From positions 1 to 64,000 of the forward strand of contig JADCJE010000097.1 in NCBI GenBank assembly GCA_020247305.1: a DNA stretch of 64,000 nt, in the 5' to 3' direction. The notes beneath the pieces are model-generated. The model did not search any database. It saw only the letters and a program-made list of their open reading frames with translations, and was not told the DNA's origin. The translations under genes were made by a program, and so were the position numbers. Shown here piece after piece: positions 1-8,598 of the stretch. Each line of letters opens with the position of its first letter. Within the stretch, counting starts at the first letter, position 1. This DNA is from Phycisphaerales bacterium. Lineage in GTDB: Bacteria > Planctomycetota > UBA1135 > UBA2386.

Positions 1-2
1 CC

Positions 3-2153
3 GCGCGCTCCCGCTTCAGTCCCCTGCACGTCGCCGCCTTGGCGACGTTCCTCGTGCCGCTGGCGATCCTGGCGGCGCTCGGGTGGAGCGAACTGCGCCA
101 GAGCGGCGCTGCCGCCGAGGCCGCGCTGACCCGCGAAGGCGAGCAGTTCCTGCTGCGCGCGCGGCAGGCGACCGAGCAGCGGCTGGAGCAGTTGATCCCG
201 GCGGCCTTCGAGTCGACGCGCGCGCACCTGGAGACCGAGGGGCCGGTGCGCACCGCGCTGCGGCTGTCCGAGCAGGAGGACTTCGCGGCCCTGCGCAGCA
301 TCGTGCTGCTCGACGAGCAGGGCGGCGTCGTCTGGCCGCCGCTGCCGCTGACCAGCGTCTACCTGCCGCTCGCGCGCGAGCCGCAGCGCCAGAGCGAAGC
401 GCCCGTCGCCGATCTCGTCGCCATCGACCTGCTGCTGCAACTGGGCCGGACCGACGACGCGATCCGCGGCCTGCAGCAGCTGGTGCGGCGCCTGGAGATC
501 GCCAACCCGCCCGGCCCTGACCGCCGCCCCGGGCTCGTCGACACCGAGGCCAACGCGCGCTTCCGGCTGGCGACCGCGCTGCGCAAGTCCGGGCGCCCGG
601 TCGAGGCGCGCGGGCAGCTCGAACTCGTGCGGCAGACGGTGGCCGAGCTCAACCCGCGCTTCAATGCCGGCGCCTCGGCCCTGGGCCTGCTGGCCGAGAC
701 GACGCTCGCCGAGCTCGGCGAGCCGGCCGACCGCCTGCGTCTGCTGCGCGCGCTGACCGAGAACCAGCGCGAGGTGTTCGCCGACGGCCTGACCACGGCG
801 CTTGCGCGACGGCTGGCGGCGACGTTCGCCGGCGACGACCCGGACCGCGCCGAGGTCGATCGGTTGCTGCGCGAGGAAGAACGTCGCGCCGGCATCAGCA
901 GCTTCGCGACCGCCTACGAACAGGTCGTCAAGCCGTTCGTGGTGCTGCGCCGCCTGCGGCACGCGCTGCAGGGCGAGACGCCGTTCGCCGAGGCGACCGA
1001 GAACGAACGTCTGATCGTGACCATCGGCGGCGACTGCGCGCTGGTCTGCATCCGGCCGGCGACGCCAGCCGAGGCCAGCCGCTGGCGCTGCACCAGCGTG
1101 GCGCTGCACTTCGACCTGCGCGAACTGCTCGGTCCGACGTGGGCGCCGTTCCGCGCCGGCGGCGGCACGTTCGTGCTGGCGGTGCACGACCCCGACGACC
1201 TGCCGATCCTGCCGCCGCCGGCCGCCGACCCGACCGGCTTCGCCGTGCCGACGCAGACGACCAACGACCTCGAGCTGTCGGCCTACCCCGCGGACCCGAC
1301 GGCCCTGCGCGCGGCCGCCGACGCCAGCGCGACGACGCGCACGCTGCTGATCGTCGCGCTCTTCCTCGCCGCGCTCGGCGGCGCGCTGTGGTCGTGGCGG
1401 TCGGTGACGCGCGAGGCCGAGCTCGCGGCGCTGAAGATCGACCTCGTGTCGCGCGTGTCGCACGAACTCAAGACGCCGCTCGCGCTGGTGCGCATGTACG
1501 GCGAGACCCTGAGCCTCGGCCGCGTCCGCGACGAGGCGCAGGCGGCCGAGTTCGGCGGCATCATCGCGCGCGAGTCCGAACGGCTGACACAGCTGATCCA
1601 GCGCATCCTCGACTTCTCGCGCCAGCAGGCCGGCACGCTGACGTACGCGGCGACGACGTTCGACCTCGGCCAGCGGCTGCGGCGCGTCGTCGAGGACTAC
1701 AGCGCCCACCTCGCCGCCCGCGGCGTCTTCGTCGTCGACGATCTGCCGTCGGACCTGCGCGTGCACTGCGACCAGAGCGCGCTGGAGAGCGCGATCGTCA
1801 ACCTGCTGGAGAACGCCGCCAAGTACGGCCGCGACGGCGAGAGCGAGCACGAGATCGAACTGGCGCTCACGGCGACCGATGGCATGGCCGTCGTCGAAGT
1901 GCGCGACCACGGCCGCGGCATCCCGCCCGGCGAGCACGAGCGCATCTTCGACGGCTTCTACCGCGCCACCAACGCCGGCGAGGCCCGCGGCGCCGGCCTC
2001 GGCCTCAACCTCGTCCGGCACTTCGCGCGCGCCCACGGCGGCGACATCACCGCGCTGCCGCGCGACGGCGGTGGTACGGTGATGCGGTTGCTGTTGCCGC
2101 TGGCCCCCGACACGACGACCATGGCGGCAGCCGACGCCCCCCACGACTCCTGA
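3..2153 (+). CDS. Sensor histidine kinase with large extracytoplasmic domain (5' partial)
   Basis: Membrane sensor kinase that should autophosphorylate on His and pass the phosphate to the response regulator that follows directly. The reading frame is open to the window edge (codons before the TTG at 39 read RSRFSPLHVAA), so the true start is probably upstream. A first membrane segment lies at about residues 1-18 counted from 39. About 410 extracytoplasmic residues follow, with TPR-like helical stretches, then a second membrane segment near 434-453. The kinase core is canonical: H-box VSHELKTPL near 474, N-box NLLENAAKYG near 588, DHGRGIP near 625 and GAGLGLNL near 651. The extracytoplasmic part matches no sensor family I recognise, so the signal is unknown. 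The stop lies one base before the next ATG, which implies co-translation. Confidence 0.93.
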   Translation, partial: ARSRFSPLHVAALATFLVPLAILAALGWSELRQSGAAAEAALTREGEQFLLRARQATEQRLEQLIPAAFESTRAHLETEGPVRTALRLSEQEDFAALRSIVLLDEQGGVVWPPLPLTSVYLPLAREPQRQSEAPVADLVAIDLLLQLGRTDDAIRGLQQLVRRLEIANPPGPDRRPGLVDTEANARFRLATALRKSGRPVEARGQLELVRQTVAELNPRFNAGASALGLLAETTLAELGEPADRLRLLRALTENQREVFADGLTTALARRLAATFAGDDPDRAEVDRLLREEERRAGISSFATAYEQVVKPFVVLRRLRHALQGETPFAEATENERLIVTIGGDCALVCIRPATPAEASRWRCTSVALHFDLRELLGPTWAPFRAGGGTFVLAVHDPDDLPILPPPAADPTGFAVPTQTTNDLELSAYPADPTALRAAADASATTRTLLIVALFLAALGGALWSWRSVTREAELAALKIDLVSRVSHELKTPLALVRMYGETLSLGRVRDEAQAAEFGGIIARESERLTQLIQRILDFSRQQAGTLTYAATTFDLGQRLRRVVEDYSAHLAARGVFVVDDLPSDLRVHCDQSALESAIVNLLENAAKYGRDGESEHEIELALTATDGMAVVEVRDHGRGIPPGEHERIFDGFYRATNAGEARGAGLGLNLVRHFARAHGGDITALPRDGGGTVMRLLLPLAPDTTTMAAADAPHDS

Positions 2154-2154
2154 C

Positions 2155-2892
2155 ATGAGCAACCTCGCCGAGACCTGTATCCTCGTCATCGAAGACGAAC
2201 CGGATCTGCGCGCCGGCCTGCAGCACAACCTGGAGCTGGAGGGCTTCAAGGTGCTGACCGCCGCCGACGGTCGCGAAGGCCTGCGCAAGGCCAAGGATGG
2301 CCAGGCGTCCCTCGTGCTGCTCGACCTTATGCTGCCCGGCATGTCCGGCATCGAGGTGCTGCGCAACCTGCGCGAGATCGGCCGCGAGATCCCGATCATC
2401 ATCGTCTCGGCCAAGGGCCAGGACCGCGACAAGGTGCAGGGCCTGGAGCTCGGCGCCGACGACTACCTGACCAAGCCGTTCGGACTCAGCGAACTGCTGG
2501 CGCGCATCCGCGCGGTGCTGCGCCGCACCCAGGTCGGCGCCAAGGCCGGCGTCGGCGAGAAGTCCTCGGTCGGCGGCGTGATGCGCTTCCCCGACCTCGT
2601 CGTCGACTGGCGGCGCTTCACCATCGTGCGCGACGGGACCGAGCAGCAGCTGTCGCGCTACGAGGCCGAGATCCTGCGCATGCTGATCGAGCGGCGCGGC
2701 GAGGTCGTCAGCCGCCAGGACCTGCTGCGCAAGGTCTGGGGCTACGTGCACCTGCCGACCACGCGCACGGTCGACAACCACATCGCGCGCCTGCGCAAGA
2801 AGCTGGAGCACGACGTCGACAAGCCGATCCACGTCGTCACCGTGCACGGCCTCGGCTACCGCTTCGAGTCGCCGCTGCTGGAGGAGTCGTGA
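2155..2892 (+). CDS. OmpR/PhoB-family response regulator
   Basis: DNA-binding response regulator, 245 residues, the usual length for the family. The N-terminal receiver has the acidic pair near residue 14, phosphoacceptor Asp57 (LLDLMLPG) and Lys107 (YLTKPF). The C-terminal winged helix covers about residues 145-240 and contains the family pattern RTVDNHIARLRKKL. ATG at 2155 follows the kinase stop by one base, so this is the cognate partner of that kinase. Its own stop overlaps the GTG of the next gene (GTGA), so the secreted protein downstream may belong to the same transcript. The target genes cannot be told from the sequence. Confidence 0.96.
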   Translation: MSNLAETCILVIEDEPDLRAGLQHNLELEGFKVLTAADGREGLRKAKDGQASLVLLDLMLPGMSGIEVLRNLREIGREIPIIIVSAKGQDRDKVQGLELGADDYLTKPFGLSELLARIRAVLRRTQVGAKAGVGEKSSVGGVMRFPDLVVDWRRFTIVRDGTEQQLSRYEAEILRMLIERRGEVVSRQDLLRKVWGYVHLPTTRTVDNHIARLRKKLEHDVDKPIHVVTVHGLGYRFESPLLEES

Positions 2893-3737
2893 CGCGCGGC
2901 CGCGCCAGCGCCGCCGGCCTCGCGCTGGCGCTCGCCGGCGCGCTCGCCGCGCAGAACGGCGCCGGCGCGCCCACCGACGTGGCGACGCGGCTGCACGAAG
3001 CGTGGCTGCGCGAGGTGCTCGACCTCGACACCGCGGGCGCGGTCGGCGACTACGAGGCGATCGCCGCCGACCGCAGCGGGCGCATCGAACGCTGGATCGC
3101 CGTGGCGCGGCTGGCCGAACTGCAGCGCCTGGGCCTGCCGGTCGCCAACCCGGGCGCCGCCGCGGAAGCCCCGGCGGCGGTGCGCACAGCGCTCGCCCTG
3201 GTGACGCCGCTGCCGATCGCCGAACTGCTGCGGCAGGCGCAGACCAATCCGGCCGACCCGACGCGCGTGCCGGACCTGCGGCCGGCGACGCTGGCGACGA
3301 TGACCTGGGTGCGCAACCAGTCCGGACCGAGCCAGAGCGAGCGCCAGCGCCAGCGCGCGGCGAGCGGACGGCCGCGGGCGCCGCAGAATCGCAACGACGC
3401 CGACCGCATCGACCGGGTGCACGCGTCCGACGTCGTGCTGCGCGAGTTGGAGGGCAAGACCGAACAGGCCGCCGGCCTGCGCGAGCTGTACTTCCCCGAC
3501 TGGAAGCCGCCGGCGGTCGCCGACGCGGCCCCCGCTGCCCTGGCGCGCGCCAAGGTGGCGGTCGACGCGTGGCTGCAGGAAGCCGACCTCGGCCAGCAAC
3601 AGCAAGCGCTGCTCGGCCGCCTGCGCGCCGAACTCGACCAACGCACGGTCGCCGATCCGGCGGCGGCGTTGGCGTGGCTCGTGCGTTTGCCGGTCTACGC
3701 CGACCGCCTGCTGGCCGCGCCCGTCGCGCCGAAGTAG
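2889..3737 (+). CDS. Exported protein of unknown function, coupled to the two-component system
   Basis: I do not recognise a family. The 282-residue product starts at a GTG that overlaps the regulator stop (GTGA), which indicates translational coupling. The N-terminus is a signal peptide (Arg, then an Ala/Leu core) ending ALAAQNG, so the mature protein probably begins at or near Gln. The rest is mostly helical and rich in Ala, Arg and Gln, with no Cys-based or catalytic motif visible; a basic Arg/Gln/Ser stretch (SQSERQRQRAAS) sits near residues 148-160. From context it could be an exported accessory of the sensor, for example presenting or modulating the stimulus. That is inference from coupling only. 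Confidence 0.75.
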   Translation: MTRGRASAAGLALALAGALAAQNGAGAPTDVATRLHEAWLREVLDLDTAGAVGDYEAIAADRSGRIERWIAVARLAELQRLGLPVANPGAAAEAPAAVRTALALVTPLPIAELLRQAQTNPADPTRVPDLRPATLATMTWVRNQSGPSQSERQRQRAASGRPRAPQNRNDADRIDRVHASDVVLRELEGKTEQAAGLRELYFPDWKPPAVADAAPAALARAKVAVDAWLQEADLGQQQQALLGRLRAELDQRTVADPAAALAWLVRLPVYADRLLAAPVAPK

Positions 3738-3865
3738 CGCGCTGGGACGCCGCCGCGGCGGCGGGTCGGCGCGCTGCCATGGCGGCAGGCGGGCGCGGTG
3801 GCGGTTCGTTGCCATGCACGCGCCACCGCGGCGGCCCGCGTGAGGTAGGATCCCGCCGGATTCCC

Positions 3866-4501
3866 ATGCGCCGCGCCCTGCAACCCCTGATCGTGCTGTG
3901 CGCCGCCGCCGCAGCGATGGCGCAGACTGCGCCGCCGCCGGCAAGCGGCAAGCCGGCGGCGCCGCGGCAGCCGGAACAGCAGTCAGTGCGGGGTGACTGC
4001 AGCGAAGCCAAGAGCCGCAGCCTGTTCAGCGGCTGCGACGCCGACGCCGACGACCGCCTCGACGTGTTCGAAGCCGGCGAGGCGATCGAGATGGTGCGCG
4101 GCATCCGCGACGTCGACGGCTTCGCCCGCTTCGACGCCGACCGCGACGGCTTCGTCAGCTGGCCGGAATTCGACCGCATGCTGCGCACGACGCTCGACGC
4201 CGGCGCGACGTTCCGGGTGAAGCTCGCGCGCCCCGCCGCGCCGCAGCTGCCCGAGATCAAGCCCGCCGCCGCGCCGCAGGCGCTGCTGCGCGAGCACGAT
4301 GCCAATCGCGACGGCGCCCTGGACGCTGCGGAACTCGGCGCCGCCCTGCGCCGCGTCGACGCACAGTTGGCGACCTGGGCCGCCGAACTGCTGCGCGCCC
4401 ACGACGTCGACCGCGACGGCAAGCTGCAAGCGGCCGAGGTGGCCAAGCTGCCGGTGGCGCTGCCGCCTGCGGCGACCGCCGCCGCGCGCACGGGCAGCTG
4501 A
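3866..4501 (+). CDS. Exported EF-hand calcium-binding protein (four EF loops)
   Basis: Predicted secreted calcium-binding protein of 211 residues. The ORF track extends it upstream, but ATG 3866 is the sensible start because it opens a signal peptide (MRRALQPLIVLCAAAAAMA) followed by Gln. Four EF-hand loops are visible at about residues 58-69 (DADADDRLDVFE), 90-101 (DADRDGFVSWPE), 145-156 (DANRDGALDAAE) and 180-191 (DVDRDGKLQAAE). Loops two to four have the expected acidic ligands and central Gly. Loop one has Asp in place of the Gly and may bind weakly. A Pro-rich linker separates the two pairs. A TAGGAT hexamer lies about 15 bases before the start, but no convincing -35 accompanies it. Confidence 0.85.
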   Translation: MRRALQPLIVLCAAAAAMAQTAPPPASGKPAAPRQPEQQSVRGDCSEAKSRSLFSGCDADADDRLDVFEAGEAIEMVRGIRDVDGFARFDADRDGFVSWPEFDRMLRTTLDAGATFRVKLARPAAPQLPEIKPAAAPQALLREHDANRDGALDAAELGAALRRVDAQLATWAAELLRAHDVDRDGKLQAAEVAKLPVALPPAATAAARTGS

Positions 4502-4525
4502 CGGCGGCGGGTCGCCGGCGGGCAG

Positions 4526-5902
4526 TCAGACCTTGGCGGCAGTTGGCGGCGGCCCAGCCGGCGTGCCGCCGGTTGCAGCGGCGGCGCGCGCCGGTTCCCA
4601 GGCGCGGCCGGTGATCAAGCGCGCGCCGCGCGAGAAGGCGAAGTACTGCCACGCCCAGTTGAGCATCACCACGATGCGATTGCGGAAGCCGATCAGGTAG
4701 GCGATGTGGACGAGCCACCACACCCACCACGCGAAGAAGCCGGTGAAGGACAGGCCGGCGATCTCGCCGACGCCCTTGGCGCGGCCGATCGTCGCGAGGG
4801 AGCCTTTGTCGACGTAGCGGAATGGCCTCGTCGGCCGCCCGCGCGCGCAGGCGGCGATGTTGCGCGCCGCGCAGCGGCCGCTCTGGATCGCCGCCGGCGC
4901 CACGCCGGGGACCGGCTTGCCGCGGGCCTCGATGTGCATCAGGTCGCCGACGACGAAGACCTCGGGGTGGCCGGGAATGCTCAGGTCCGGTTCGACGAGG
5001 ACGCGGCCGGCGCGATCGAGCGGCGCGCCGAGCGCCTTGCCGAGCGGCGAGGCGGCGACGCCGGCCGCCCACAGCACGGTGCGCGCGGCGAGGTGCTCTT
5101 CGCCGAGCCAGACGCCGTCGTGGTCGATGCGGGTCACGCGCGCAGACGTGCGCACCTCGACGCCCAGCCGTTCGAGCTGCCGCCGCGCGCTGGCCGACAG
5201 CTTCGGCGCGAACGGCGGCAGCACGCGGTCGGCGGCCTCGACCAGGACGACGCGGAGCGTGCGCGGGTCGAAGTTGCGGAAGTCGCGGGCGACGGTGAGG
5301 CGGCCGATCTCGGACAGCGCGCCGGCGAGCTCGACGCCGGTCGGGCCGGCGCCGACGACGACGAAGGTCAGCATCGCCGGCAACTGCGCCCGATCGGTCG
5401 CGCGCTCGGCCGCCTCGAAGGCCGACAGCACGCGCCGGCGGATCTCCAGCGCGTCCTCGACGGTCTTGAGGCCCGGCGCCCAGCGTTCCCAGCCGTCGTT
5501 GCCGAAGTAGCTGTGCGTCGCGCCGGTCGCGAGGATCAGGTAGTCGTAGTCGAGGGAGCCCTGATCGAGCACGAGGCGGCGCTTGGCGACGTCGACGCCG
5601 TCGACGCGCGCCAGGATCGTGCGCGTGTTGTGCTGGTGCCGGACGACGGCGCGGATCGGATAGGCGATGTCGCCGGGGTTCAGCGCCGCGGTCGCGACCT
5701 GGTACAGCAGCGGCTGGAACAGGTGGTGGTTGCGGCGGTCGACGATGGTGACGCGCACGCGCTCCTTGCGCAGGGCGCGGGCGGCGGTGAGGCCGGCGAA
5801 GCCGCCGCCGACGATGACGACGTGCGGGGCGGGGGTCACGGACGGGGTGGGCTGCGGATCCAAGGGGCGAAGAGCATAGGACTCGCTCGGCGCTGCCACC
5901 AA
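4526..5902 (-). CDS. ndh: Type II NADH dehydrogenase-like FAD oxidoreductase
   Basis: Membrane-associated flavoprotein that should oxidise NAD(P)H and reduce quinone without pumping protons. The 458 residues carry the FAD Rossmann motif VGGGFAGL near residue 31, a second nucleotide motif VVGAGPTGVELAG near 177 for NADH, and an FAD-contacting FVVGDL segment near 320. The C-terminus holds a very hydrophobic Trp-rich amphipathic segment (AWWVWWLVHIAYLIGF) and a second short one, as in NDH-2 enzymes that attach to the membrane by their C-terminus. It is convergent with the EF-hand gene. The exact start is uncertain because about 25 residues precede the first strand. Confidence 0.88.
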   Translation of the reverse strand: MVAAPSESYALRPLDPQPTPSVTPAPHVVIVGGGFAGLTAARALRKERVRVTIVDRRNHHLFQPLLYQVATAALNPGDIAYPIRAVVRHQHNTRTILARVDGVDVAKRRLVLDQGSLDYDYLILATGATHSYFGNDGWERWAPGLKTVEDALEIRRRVLSAFEAAERATDRAQLPAMLTFVVVGAGPTGVELAGALSEIGRLTVARDFRNFDPRTLRVVLVEAADRVLPPFAPKLSASARRQLERLGVEVRTSARVTRIDHDGVWLGEEHLAARTVLWAAGVAASPLGKALGAPLDRAGRVLVEPDLSIPGHPEVFVVGDLMHIEARGKPVPGVAPAAIQSGRCAARNIAACARGRPTRPFRYVDKGSLATIGRAKGVGEIAGLSFTGFFAWWVWWLVHIAYLIGFRNRIVVMLNWAWQYFAFSRGARLITGRAWEPARAAAATGGTPAGPPPTAAKV

Positions 5903-5940
5903 GGTGGCGCGCGCCGCGGGTCCGCCGTACGTACTCGGCC

Positions 5941-7563
5941 ATGGGCCATTCTGCCTCAGCCGTCGCCGGATCCCGTCGCGCCGTCGTCGCGGTGTTCGTC
6001 TCCACCGTCGCCTTGGCGCAGACGGACGCGCCGGCGCCGACGCCGGCCGCCGCGTCGCCGCGCACGACGCCCGAGCGCACGGCCTACGCCGAGACCTCGC
6101 GCATCGCGGACGTCGAACGCTTCCTGGCGGCCTGCCTGACGCTGCCGTACGGCGACCGGCTGACGCTCGCCGACGCCGGCGCGAGCCATGAAGGCCGGCC
6201 GCTGCGGCTCGTCAAGGTGCGGCGCGACAGCGCGACGAAGCCACTGCGCGCGCTCGTCCTCGGCAACATCCACGCCGGCGAAGTCGAGGGCAAGGAAGCC
6301 CTGCAGCAGCTGGCGCGCGAGTTCGCGCTCGGCGCGCACGACGACGTGCTGCAGCACGTCGAGCTGTGGCTGCTGCCGGTCTACAACGTCGACGGCAACG
6401 AAGCGGTCGCGGTCGGCAACCGCCCCGGCCAGAACGGCCCGGACGCCACGGGCCAGCGCGCCAACGCGCAAGGGCTCGACCTCAACCGCGACTTCGTCAA
6501 GGCCGACGCGCCGGAGACGCGCGCGCTGCTGCAGACGCTGGCGGGGTTCGACCCGCACCTGTTCGTCGACCTGCACACGACGAACGGCAGCTACCACGGC
6601 TACCACCTGACCTACGCGCCGTCGCTGTCGCCGAACGTCGATCCCGGCATCGCGCGGTTGTCGCGCGCGCTGCTCGACGACGCGCAGGCGGCGATGCAGC
6701 GCGACCACGGCTTCGCGACCTTCGACTACGGCAACTTCGAGACGCGCGACTGGGACGGCAGCGGCGCGGCGGCGTCGGATCCGAAGGTGCGCGGCTGGTG
6801 GACGTACGACCACCGCGCGCGCTATTGCGTCAACGGCTTCGCGTTGCGCAACCGCGTTGCAATCCTCAGCGAGGCGTACAGCAACCTCGACTTCACCGGC
6901 CGCATCGCCGCGACGCGGGCGTTCGTGCTGTGCCTGCTGCAGGGGCTGGTCGCGCGCAAGGACGCAGCACTGGCCACGGCGGCGGCGGCCGACGCAGCGA
7001 TGACGGCGGCCTCGCCGGTGGACTTCGGCTTCGACGTCGGGTTCGCCGCGCCCGAGCGCCTGCCGGTGCTGGTCGGCGCGGTCGACACGATCGCAGCAAC
7101 GGACGGCAAGCCGATGCGGCACGTGCGCAAGGGCGACGGCGTGGCGGAGGAGATGCCGGTCGTGCGCGCGTTCACCGCACGCCAGCGCCGCGCGCTGCCG
7201 CAGGCATGGGCGCTGCCGGAACCGCCGCCGGCAGTCGTCGAGCGGCTGCGGTGGCACGGCGTGGCGTGCAAGGTGCTGGAGGCGGACGTCGAGGCGACGT
7301 GCGAGCGCTTCGCCGTGGCACAGAAGAAGAAGCCGAAGCGCCCGTACCAGGGCCACCAGGAACTGGTGCTGGTCGGGTCGTGGGAAGCGCCGGCGCCGCG
7401 GACGCTGCCGAAGGGCACGCTGTGGATCGACGCGCGGCAGCGTTTCGGCCGCGTCGCAGCGGCGCTGCTCGAACCGGAGAGCGATGACTCGCTGTCGACG
7501 TGGAACTTCCTCGAAGGCCTGACCGGCGAGCACTACCCGGTCCTGCGGGTGCCCGCGCGCTGA
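5941..7563 (+). CDS. Exported M14-family zinc carboxypeptidase
   Basis: Predicted exported zinc metallopeptidase of 540 residues. The signal peptide ends VALAQTD, placing Gln at +1. The M14 zinc site is visible: HAGEVEGKE near residue 110 supplies His and Glu, and DLHTT near 210 supplies the third ligand. LNRDF near 181 matches the substrate-carboxylate-binding Asn-Arg of the family. About 250 C-terminal residues lie beyond the typical catalytic fold and include a Lys-rich stretch (AQKKKPKRPYQ), which is common in long bacterial M14 proteins. The gene is divergent from the NDH-2 gene and convergent with the ABC permease. The substrate is unknown. Confidence 0.88.
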   Translation: MGHSASAVAGSRRAVVAVFVSTVALAQTDAPAPTPAAASPRTTPERTAYAETSRIADVERFLAACLTLPYGDRLTLADAGASHEGRPLRLVKVRRDSATKPLRALVLGNIHAGEVEGKEALQQLAREFALGAHDDVLQHVELWLLPVYNVDGNEAVAVGNRPGQNGPDATGQRANAQGLDLNRDFVKADAPETRALLQTLAGFDPHLFVDLHTTNGSYHGYHLTYAPSLSPNVDPGIARLSRALLDDAQAAMQRDHGFATFDYGNFETRDWDGSGAAASDPKVRGWWTYDHRARYCVNGFALRNRVAILSEAYSNLDFTGRIAATRAFVLCLLQGLVARKDAALATAAAADAAMTAASPVDFGFDVGFAAPERLPVLVGAVDTIAATDGKPMRHVRKGDGVAEEMPVVRAFTARQRRALPQAWALPEPPPAVVERLRWHGVACKVLEADVEATCERFAVAQKKKPKRPYQGHQELVLVGSWEAPAPRTLPKGTLWIDARQRFGRVAAALLEPESDDSLSTWNFLEGLTGEHYPVLRVPAR

Positions 7564-7572
7564 CGCCGGCGG

Positions 7573-8598
7573 CTACTGCCAGCGGAACCAGCGCAGCGCC
7601 AGCGCCAGGCAGACGGCGGCGAAGGCGCACAGGCCGGCGATCGTCGGCGCGGCGTCGAGCAGGCCCTGCGGCTCCAGCATGACGTCGCGCAGGGCGCGGT
7701 TGACGTGGGTCAGCGGCAGCAAGTCGGCGAACCAGCGCAGCGCGCCGGTGAACCGCGACGTGTCGAACCACGTGCCGCACAGCAGCCACATCGGCAGCTG
7801 CACGAGGTTCATCAGGCCGCCGACGCCTTCGAGCGTGCGCGCCCGGCTGGCGACCAGCACGCCGAGGCCGGCGAAGGCGAGGCCGCCCGCCGCCACCAGC
7901 AGCAGACCCGCGAGCAGGCTGCCGCGGAACGGCACGTCCCACAGCAGCGCGCCGAAGCCGACCAACGCCGCCGATTCGGGCACCACCAGCAGGCACCGGC
8001 CGAGCAGGTAGCCGAACAGGAACTCGCTGCGGCGCATCGGCGTGACCGCGAGCCGCCGCAGCAGCTTGCCGACGCGCATCTGCACGAGATTGAAGCCGAT
8101 GCCCCACATGCCCGCCCCCAGCAGGTTGAGGCCGATCAGGCCGGGGATCAGGAAGTCGATGTAGCGCGAGCCCGGACGGTCCTCGACCTCGCGACGCAGC
8201 GGCGCGATGGCGGGCGCCGCAGGCTCGGCGCGCAGCGCGCGCTCGACGAGCAGAACGGCGCTCTCGGCGTCGGGACGCGTCGGGTCGGCGCGCAGCACGA
8301 GGCCGCCGTCCTGCCGCCGCAGCGAGGCGGCGACGCGGCCGCGCGCCAACGCCCGGTCGGCGGCGTCGGCCGCGAGCGGCTCGACGAGCAGCCGCGGCTC
8401 CGCGGCGAGGAGCGCAGCCGCGTCGGCGTCGGCGACGACGGCGATCGGCACCTGCGGCGGCGGCCCGGGCTGGAAGGCGAGGCCCAGCGCCAGCGCCATC
8501 ACCAGCGGGAATCCGTACGTCCAGAACAACGCGTCCGGGCTGCGCCAGAACTCGCGGAACGTGCTCCGGGCCACGGCGACGACGACGCGCAGCCTCAC
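7573..8598 (-). CDS. ABC-2 type transporter permease
   Basis: Membrane subunit of an ABC-2 exporter, 341 residues. The start is GTG 8598, which overlaps the ATPase stop (GTGA); the longer ORF in the track is a read-through of the ATPase gene in another frame. One membrane segment near the N-terminus (YGFPLVMALALGLAF) is followed by a large extracytoplasmic region of about 130 residues, then five hydrophobic segments with the family pattern YIDFLIPGLIGLNLLG, ending in a basic tail. This layout matches linearmycin/daunorubicin-type exporters. With the ATPase next door it forms a complete half-transporter pair; the cargo is unknown. Confidence 0.92.
   Translation of the reverse strand: MRLRVVVAVARSTFREFWRSPDALFWTYGFPLVMALALGLAFQPGPPPQVPIAVVADADAAALLAAEPRLLVEPLAADAADRALARGRVAASLRRQDGGLVLRADPTRPDAESAVLLVERALRAEPAAPAIAPLRREVEDRPGSRYIDFLIPGLIGLNLLGAGMWGIGFNLVQMRVGKLLRRLAVTPMRRSEFLFGYLLGRCLLVVPESAALVGFGALLWDVPFRGSLLAGLLLVAAGGLAFAGLGVLVASRARTLEGVGGLMNLVQLPMWLLCGTWFDTSRFTGALRWFADLLPLTHVNRALRDVMLEPQGLLDAAPTIAGLCAFAAVCLALALRWFRWQ

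Noticed and set aside
39-41. TTG at 39 as the true start of the histidine kinase
   Set aside because: The frame stays open to the window edge and the upstream codons continue a basic N-terminus before the membrane segment, so the start is probably outside.
2047-4491. 814-residue minus-strand ORF opposite the two-component genes
   Set aside because: It is a GC-frame shadow with low-complexity Arg/Ala/Gly composition, no domain, and it opposes well-defined genes.
4257-6080. 607-residue minus-strand ORF
   Set aside because: It is an out-of-frame reading of the NDH-2 gene, Arg-rich and without motifs.
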